Made by a program: the position numbers and the translations under genes. 64,000 bases of DNA, taken from positions 7,895,920-7,959,919 of the forward strand of contig CM034241.1 in NCBI GenBank assembly GCA_019916065.1. The letters run 5' to 3'. Below the pieces are notes generated by a model, which was given only the letters and a program-made list of their open reading frames with translations, had not been told where the DNA came from and ran no database searches. This DNA is from Vitellaria paradoxa (taxonomy: Eukaryota; Streptophyta; Magnoliopsida; Ericales; Sapotaceae). This document shows, one piece after another, positions 57,742-64,000 of the stretch (positions are counted from its first letter, which is position 1; each line of letters starts with the position of its first letter).

Positions 57742-58184
57742 AAAGTATATATATTAATTAATTTATTTAAAGCAATTGAACCAGAAAAGAGACACGTCAT
57801 CGTAATTCTCTATTCTAGTACAGAATTCTGGGTCCATAAAACTACACAACAAGTAAAAAGATTTTTACCTGGACAATATTCTTAATCCTCACATAAGCAA
57901 TGTAGTATTCGCCGGCAAGAGTCACTAGTGCCATTGAGGATTGCGAGTCCGATTCTGTGTAGAAAGAGTGGTTGTTGTTGAGCTACTCCTGGAAAATATC
58001 AATCTGGGTCGCCAGCTTTGGGCCCGAAGCCCAACTAGCCAACTCGTCTAACAGAAAAGCCCCTTCATATGCAAAATTCATCCCATAATGCAGCCTTTGG
58101 GGGAAGTATTTTCTCCATTGATACGGTGTGGGTGTTCCCAGTTTCAGAAACTCAGCTGTACATATTTCTCACAAGAACCCAAAA

Positions 58185-58204
58185 CCCCCCCCCCCCCGGG
58201 GGGG
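58185..58204. repeat. C13-G7 homopolymer junction
   Basis: Thirteen C are followed directly by seven G, about 30 bases before GDSL exon A. Such a palindromic junction is rare in AT-rich plant DNA and may be an assembly artefact. A second poly-C run (11 C) is at about 59755-59765. Confidence 0.85.
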
Positions 58205-58619
58205 AACACAAAGCACTCATGTAATTAATGATGAATTTTTAAGTGCAAAGAGAGAATTAGAGTAGAAATGGATTAACATTAAAATTTCGAGCTAATTTGT
58301 TTGTAATTGATTTAAATAATTTCATCCATTTGATATTAGTTTGTTAAATCAGGAGTTAAGGTAAATTTTGAAATCAAATCCCACCATGCCTTTATGTGCA
58401 TTACTCATTATCCCATTTTGAAATTGGGTTTTTTCAGTAGCAATTGAAAGTTTGAACTTTTAATTAGTTGCAACTTGAAATGTCCTCTTCAGTGACTAAT
58501 TAACCCTTAATAGTTGTACAATTATCCATGCAAACACATATAGTCGCTTGAGGAGAGATTGTAACTAATTAATGATTATGTCTTTAATTAAAGAAATTGA
58601 AAAAAAAAAAAAAAACTTA

Positions 58620-59139
58620 GAGCCTATTTTTCATGTTATGCTTTTGAAAATAATTTTGAAAATAAGAAAGACAGTTTAAAATGTATTTTTTTTAGTAACT
58701 CAGAACTCTTATTAGTTTATTGTAACTCTCAACGAACCACATAGTCAATGGGTAACGCGGGAAGATGTATGCTAATCCTCATGCACACTCCGCTTGAGTC
58801 AAGAATCGAACCCATGTAGTCTCTGTGAGGAGCATACCCACAAGCTATTTGGGCTAACCCTAAGGGGCCTCAAAATGCATTTAATCACTTGTGTTTTCAA
58901 AATCAGTTTTAGAAAATAAAAAATGAGTTTACACATGAAATGTAAAATAGAAAAAAAAGTTTTTTTTGAGCGCTTTCAACCCAAAAAAAAAAAAAAAATC
59001 TCAGAACATGAAAAATAAAAAATATCAAACCAAATGCGTTTTCTATTTTTTTTATTTTGAGATTTTCAAAATATAAAACACATAAAATTAAAAATAAAAA
59101 AACAGAAAACGAAAAAAAAAATATAAACCAAATGATACC
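58620..59139. mobile_element. Tourist-like MITE carrying a nested SINE
   Basis: The right two-thirds (58872-59139) follows the MITE at 10687-11031 closely: CTTGTGTTTTCAAAAT, GTTTACACATGAAATG and AAACCAAATG end words. TTA lies at both outer borders (58617-58619 and 59140-59142). The interior is broken by a SINE at 58689-58871. The left inverted end is worn. Confidence 0.65.
58689..58871 (-). mobile_element. tRNA-derived SINE inserted in a MITE
   Basis: On the minus strand the element begins GAGGCCCCTTAGGGTTAGCC, has TAGCCCAAATAGCTTG (A-box) and GGGTTCGATTC (B-box), and ends in a short poly-A seen as T-run at 58685-58693. AAAATGTATTT (58678-58688) and AAAATGCATTT (58872-58882) are an 11-bp target duplication with one mismatch. 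The MITE at 10687-11031 shows the uninterrupted site. Confidence 0.8.
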
Positions 59140-59293
59140 TTACATCCTAAATTGAGATTCTAGGTTATTCTTAGGAGGAAAAAGAATTTTTTTTTTTTGA
59201 TAGTTAGGAAAAAGTAAAATTTACCCTATATAAAGCTATACGTTTATATACTGATAAAACATAAATATATGAAAAAAGTATAAATATTATACA

Positions 59294-59568
59294 TCTATAA
59301 TATTATATAAAGAAAATAATTGAAGTATTGGTGACACCTAAAAGTTAATGAAATTTTAATTTTGGTGAAGTTTTTTTAATAACCTAAAATACCCTTTAAC
59401 CTCTCACCAATTTCAAATTTTAAATCAAAAAACTTTTAAAAACTATTCTTAATTAAGCCATTTTATAAATTTAAAAACTTTAACCATCATATTATTTTAC
59501 TTTTATATCCTTAATTAAATTATACAAATAAAATAATAACCACACATGTTGTGTGTTCGCAACTCTAG
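59294..59568 (+). mobile_element. Small non-autonomous Helitron
   Basis: The 5' end is A|TCTATAATATTATATAAAG. The 3' end has an ACACA-tgt-TGTGT hairpin followed by TCGCAACTCTAG|T. Host A and T flank the element, as expected for Helitron A^T insertion without target duplication. It is 275 bp with no open frame; internal words match the larger element at 24171. Confidence 0.75.
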
Positions 59569-60361
59569 TTTTACCTGATATAAATATCAACAGGGTGGCA
59601 ATTTCTAACAAACACATGAACCTCCCCAAAATCACCCAACTTAAATGGGTTGGGTCCGATTATTTTCATAAATAAGTCACTATTGGTCTTTCCACATAAA
59701 AACTTTACTTTCAATTAAGCCTAGATGGGTAAAAACCTCAAACCTTGGTAGACACCCCCCCCCCCAACAAAACCAAAAAAAATCATGTCAATCCATTTTA
59801 TAAACACATTCACTCTTGTTCGAAGAAGATATAGGAAGGGGCACATATAAGAAATCAAGCTCAAAATACAATATAAGTGAAACTTGACTTACATAATGAC
59901 CATTTTACTACTAATCCTATTTGAAGCTTAAATTCGCATTTTGTTATAAGAGGTTGAGAATGTATCCCTAAGAAATTTTTATACCAATTGAGCAAGTTTT
60001 GAATCAATTGAACTCAGGCTAAAAATTAATTGTTTTATACATGAGGCTATATTCAGTTCAGATTCATAATCTTGACATCTCAAAAGATTGAGAATGTATT
60101 TCTTAGCAAGTGTTGGACCACTTCAATCTCGGATAATAAAATGACTATGTTTACTCTGTATTTGTTTTCATTCTAAATTTGTACTATAGGGATCCCAAAA
60201 GGATAAAAAAATATTCCTTAATAATTTCCTTATCAATATTAAGAAAATTTTAAGACAAACTCAAATTGGGGTCATAAAATGACTATTGTAGCACTAAGTC
60301 AATTTTTTTTTTATCCAAATTAGCATTCTAAGCATTTAAAAGTTTGAAAATATATTATTTA

Positions 60362-61296
60362 AACTCCGTTTGGTAACATTTTTGTTTTCTATTTTTTTTT
60401 TATGTTTTCAAAATTTTGTAGATTGGCAATAAATACATGTTTGTTAAATTTATTTACATTTTTTGTTTCTAAAAAAATGAAAATTTAAATAGAAAAATGT
60501 AAACAAAAAAAATATGCTCTCATACTTTTTTTTCTACTGCAAATATTTTGTTAATTCTAATATTTTGTATATTTTTGTTATATTATATTAAAATAAATTA
60601 CTTTATTCAAATATTTTATTAAAGTAAAATTATTTTTAATAAATAATAAATTAAATTAATATGTAATATACATTATTAATTATTTTTAAATAATTAACTT
60701 AAATTAGTTAATTTAATTAATAAGAAATATTATTATTAAATTATTTTAATAATAATAAAATGTATTAATTTAATTTAATTTAACTAATATTAGATATATT
60801 TTATTATATTAGTTTTAATAAATATTATAATTAAATTATTTAATTTAATTTAATAATTAATTTAAAATTTTAACTAATATTAAATATATTTTATTAAATT
60901 ATTTTTAATAAATATTTTATTAAATTATTTTTAATTAATATTTAATTAAATTATTTATTATGAAATATATTTTATTCAATTATTTTTAGTAAATAATATA
61001 ATTAAATTATAATTAATATTTTATATTTACTAGATTAAATGATATAATACTTATGTTTTATTAAGTTATTTTTAATAAATAATATAATTAAATCAAATTA
61101 ATATGAAATATATTTATCCAATTAATTTTTAAAACTAATAAAATTAAATTTTGTGAAAATAAAAAATTAATAATTGTAAACAAATTGTATTTCAAATATA
61201 GTTTCAATTTTTATTTCAAAAAGAAAAAAACGACAACAAAAAATATAAACATATAAACGTAAACAGAAAAATGATAGCATTACCAAACGGCCTCTT
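60362..61296 (+). mobile_element. ~0.93-kb AT-rich TIR element, copy 1
   Basis: The left end ACTCCGTTTGGTAAC and the complement of the right end, AGAGGCCGTTTGGTAATGC, are inverted. The ~700-bp interior is a degenerate array of TTTAATAAATATTTTATTAAATTA-type words made only of A and T. There is no coding sequence. It is hAT-like in its ends. An inverted second copy starts at 63129. Confidence 0.7.
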
Positions 61297-63128
61297 AGTA
61301 AGTTTCATATCAACTTATCAAATTCTGATCCAATTGAATTTGGACCATAAAATTACTGTTTATCCCTGGCATCTTTTTTTTTTTTTTTTTTTTTGATCGA
61401 GATTTGTATTTTGAGCTTCTTTAAAAGTTGAAAAAAATATTCTATTACATAATTCTTAGTATATAGATAGACTCTACTCCAATCTAGACTCAGGTTTAAA
61501 AATGACTGTTTTATGTTTGAACTTTTTTAGCCCATTTCGGATTACGGGCTTCCCAATATGCTGAGATATATTAGTTGACATATTTTTTTTGCTATGTCAT
61601 TTTTTGCCTGATTTAGGAGCTTGGAAAATGATTATTTATGTTCGGCCCATATTTATATTCTGGACATCCCCAAAAGCTTAAAAAAAATTACTTGACATGT
61701 TTTAAAAATATATTTGTTTAGTCAAGCAAATTTCAGACATCGTTCAAATTCAATAAAAAAATAACTATTTTATTCTTAGGCTCACTTTTAGCGATAATTT
61801 ATATTTGGGCTTCCAAAATGAATGAGAATATTATTTGACATTTTTCTTATCAGCTAAAAATTTTAACAAAAAATAATTCTTTATCTTTATCCCATTTTTT
61901 TGTTCATATTCATATTCTAAACTTTATAAAAGGTTGAGTATATTTTAAATCCTAAAATTATATTCTTGGTTCTTATTTGTTAAAGTTCATTTCATATCCT
62001 AAATTTACTTGATTTCATTACAATTTTATCTTGGACATCGTTTTCAAATATTCTTTTATTTTTTTCAAAAAACGTTAATCTTTATTAGTTTTTTGGAATA
62101 TAATATTTGTTAAAAAAAAAACTTAAAAAAATTTGAACTGATAAACAAAAAGTTGAGTTTTGATTATTGGTTATCACTTGCCCAATACAACCTTACAAAT
62201 GTAAATGAGTTGGACGTTTTTAACCCATAACCCATTTTGACTCAACCTAAACGGGTCCAAACCTTCTCATTTACTAAATATATTAAACCAAACCAATTGA
62301 ATTGCAAACCAAAATATTTCAAAATCAAACTGGATTGTTTGTTGCTTTTGTTCGAGCGGTTGAATTTCATTTGTTAAAACTAACATTATTTTGATTTGCT
62401 TCAGTAAACTTAAAAACCTAGTCAAACCAACTAATCCTCATCCTCAAAGTACCATCTATCACATAGTTATCATAAAGTGAAATAGAAAGAGACCCTAGAA
62501 TCACAAACTAGCAAGACTACAAACGAATCGAAGTGTTCATAAAAAGATTCAGACTTGACTTGACTCATTCAATAAATAAAAAAATTGAGTTTGAACAAAA
62601 AAATTAGACTTATTCAATAACCGAGTCAATTATGAATATTGCCCAACTAGATTATTAAGAGTTCAGGTTCATTTAGTATTTATATAAGTAAATAGTATAT
62701 ATTTAAAATTAATAATGTATTAATTGTTTTTTATTTATGATAGAATGTATTTTTCATTTTAAAAATTGCATTGTCATTTATTTAATGTTTATTTAAATCA
62801 ATTCTACGTTTGTAATTACTATTCGAACTATCGTTTCTCACAATACAAAGTTTTCTTTGACCTATTACACCATTCATTCAATGAATTTAAAATTTATTGA
62901 TAATATTCTATTTATTTATTGAAATACTAGAATAATGGCGCTGATAAATTATATCTATTTTTTCATATTGAAATATCAAAACAAAAAAAGTTTCATTTTA
63001 GTAGTACTACAAATAAATTTTGCTGTTCATGAGTAGCTAGTCCACTGCTTGCCAAAAATCAGGTTTGACTAAACTTGTTCATTTAATAAACATGTCAAGC
63101 TTGAACACAAAATTTAAATTTATTTATT
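61297..63128. other. AT-rich DNA between the two TIR elements
   Basis: No gene. A T21-type run lies at about 61374-61394. The wording is loosely repetitive ('aagcttaaaa...attacttgacat', 'agtttgaaaatatatt') and suggests an old eroded repeat, but no boundaries could be set. Confidence 0.4.
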
Positions 63129-64000
63129 AAGGGACTGTTTGATAACGCTGTTATTTTTCTATTTACGTTTATATGTTTATGTTTTCTGTTTTTTGTTTTC
63201 TGTTGTCATTTTCTTTTTTTGAAATGAAAACTGAAACCGCGTTTGAAAATACAATTTTGTTTACAATTACTAATTTTTTTATTTTCATAAGATATTTAAT
63301 TTTATTTTTTTAAAAATTAATTAAATTTAATAAATATATTTTTATTAATTTAATTTAATTATATTACTTATTAAGAACAATTGAATAAAATGTAAATATT
63401 ATATAATTTAATTCAGTAAATATAAATATATTAATTATAATTTAATTACATTATTTAAAAAAAATAATTGAATAAAATATATTTCATAATAATTTAAATA
63501 ATTTAATTATACTATTTATTAAAAATAATTTAATAAAATCTAATTCATATTAAATAAATTAATTAAATTAAAATAATTATTAAATTAAATTAATTTAATT
63601 ATGATATTTATTAAAAATAATTTAATAAAAGATATTTAATATTGTTTAAATTAATTATTAAATTAAATAATTTAATTACAATATTTATTAAGAATAATTT
63701 AATAAAATATATTTATATTAATTAAATTATTTATAAAATAAATTAATATATTTTATTTTGTTATTTATTAAAAATAATTAATAATATATATTTCTTATTA
63801 ATTAATTTAATTTAATTATTTATTAGAAATAAATTAATAATAAATATTACATATTAATTTAATTAATGTAATTTAATTATATTACTTATTAAAAATTTTA
63901 GTTTAATAAAATATTTGAATAAAATAATTTATTTTAATATGATGTAATGAAAATAGATAAAATATTAGAATTGATAAATATTTGCAAAAAAAAAAAAAAC
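63129..64000 (-). mobile_element. AT-rich TIR element, copy 2, inverted and cut by the window end
   Basis: AGGGACTGTTTGATAACGCT, then TTACGTTTATATGTTTATG and ACAATTTTGTTTACAATTAC, closely match the complement of the right part of copy 1. The last 80 bases of the window match copy 1's left part in complement (GCAAATATTT, ATTCTAATATTTT, TATTAAAATAAATTA). The element probably ends just beyond 64000. Confidence 0.7.

Larger units (their letters stand above)
53192..58155 (-). pseudogene. GDSL esterase/lipase pseudogene, two exons split by a 4.4-kb transposon-filled intron
   Basis: Exon A (58155-57869) reads EFLKLGTPTPYQWRKYFPQR, LHYGMNFAYEGAFLLDELAS, ATQIDIFQE, stop, then SMALVTLAGEYYIAYV up to a CAG|GTAAAA donor. 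Exon B (from 53500, after CTCTCTCTAG) continues in the same phase: DLAQLATLVV ... VRKVAVTTMPHLVGPS ... CNVTMNAAAGYHNSLMRDAL, TTFVYLDLHNAFKSIL. Together these follow plant GDSL lipases of the At5g03610 type, with ...YGMNFAYGG, ..AGNDY and the YHN...L..A....F...D...AF region. Lesions: in-frame TAG (57983-57985), TAG (53441-53443) and TAA (53360-53362); block III Gly-x-Asn-Asp is GEYY, losing the oxyanion Asn; the first exon with the GDS serine and the last block with Asp-x-x-His are absent. Reading frame is otherwise kept, so decay was by substitution and truncation. The intron holds a foldback element, a MITE, a SINE and a CACTA-in-MITE nest. Confidence 0.82.

Noticed and set aside
55329..58871. 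Possible tRNA genes (good B-box sequences at 55375 and near 58810)
   Set aside because: There is no cloverleaf, anticodon arm or CCA-side pairing; the bodies and tails are those of SINEs, and one has a target-site duplication.
1..64000. A previously undescribed multi-gene system
   Set aside because: The real genes are three unrelated, well-known plant families plus one pseudogene; everything else resolves to repeats or plain AT-rich DNA, so no new system is supported.

Overview
The window is nuclear DNA of a flowering plant. It has spliced genes with GT-AG introns, very AT-rich intergenic DNA, abundant microsatellites, and many plant-type transposons (MITEs, SINEs, LINEs, TRIMs, Helitron, CACTA). 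The proteins look like those of a eudicot or another broad-leaved angiosperm; the species cannot be named from sequence alone. No tRNA gene, rRNA gene, CRISPR array or organellar block was seen.

Layout. (1) 1-5235: AT-rich intergenic DNA with a MITE, a tandem duplication and a purine-rich ~80-bp minisatellite. (2) 5236-13042 (+): a nine-exon IQM3-like calmodulin-binding gene whose introns hold an RTE-type LINE remnant, a Tourist-like MITE and a TRIM. (3) 13043-15843: its 3' end, intergenic DNA, then a dense ACGT-core (G-box/ABRE) promoter. (4) 15844-27374 (+): a six-exon bZIP gene with an unusual basic region; its long introns hold an antisense L1-like fragment, a Mutator-type MITE, a second TRIM and a Helitron-like element. 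(5) 27375-37400: gene-poor AT-rich DNA. (6) 37727-39243 (-): an intronless CYP94C1-like cytochrome P450. (7) 39300-53190: gene-poor, repeat-rich DNA with MITEs, SINE pieces, a copia-like remnant and LTR-like debris. (8) 53192-58155 (-): a decayed GDSL esterase/lipase pseudogene. Two exons are 4.4 kb apart, and the intron contains a foldback element, a SINE and a MITE that itself carries a CACTA element. (9) 58156-64000: a SINE nested in a MITE, a small Helitron, and two inverted copies of a ~0.9-kb AT-rich terminal-inverted-repeat element.

Function. The three main genes are unrelated neighbours, not an operon or cluster: a calmodulin-binding IQM protein, a bZIP transcription factor, and a P450 of the jasmonoyl-isoleucine-oxidising CYP94 group. 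Stress or hormone signalling is a loose common theme, but nothing in the sequence shows joint regulation.

Quality caveat. All three conserved genes are interrupted by single-base indels, nine in about 4.3 kb of coding sequence and nearly all in short homopolymers. Each time the family sequence resumes exactly one base out of frame. This looks like uncorrected long-read error rather than gene death. The GDSL locus differs: it has in-frame stops, a lost catalytic motif and missing ends, and is a true pseudogene. I did not find a convincing undescribed biological system. The most informative structures are the nested transposons with clean target-site duplications, the two TRIMs, and the atypical bZIP basic region.
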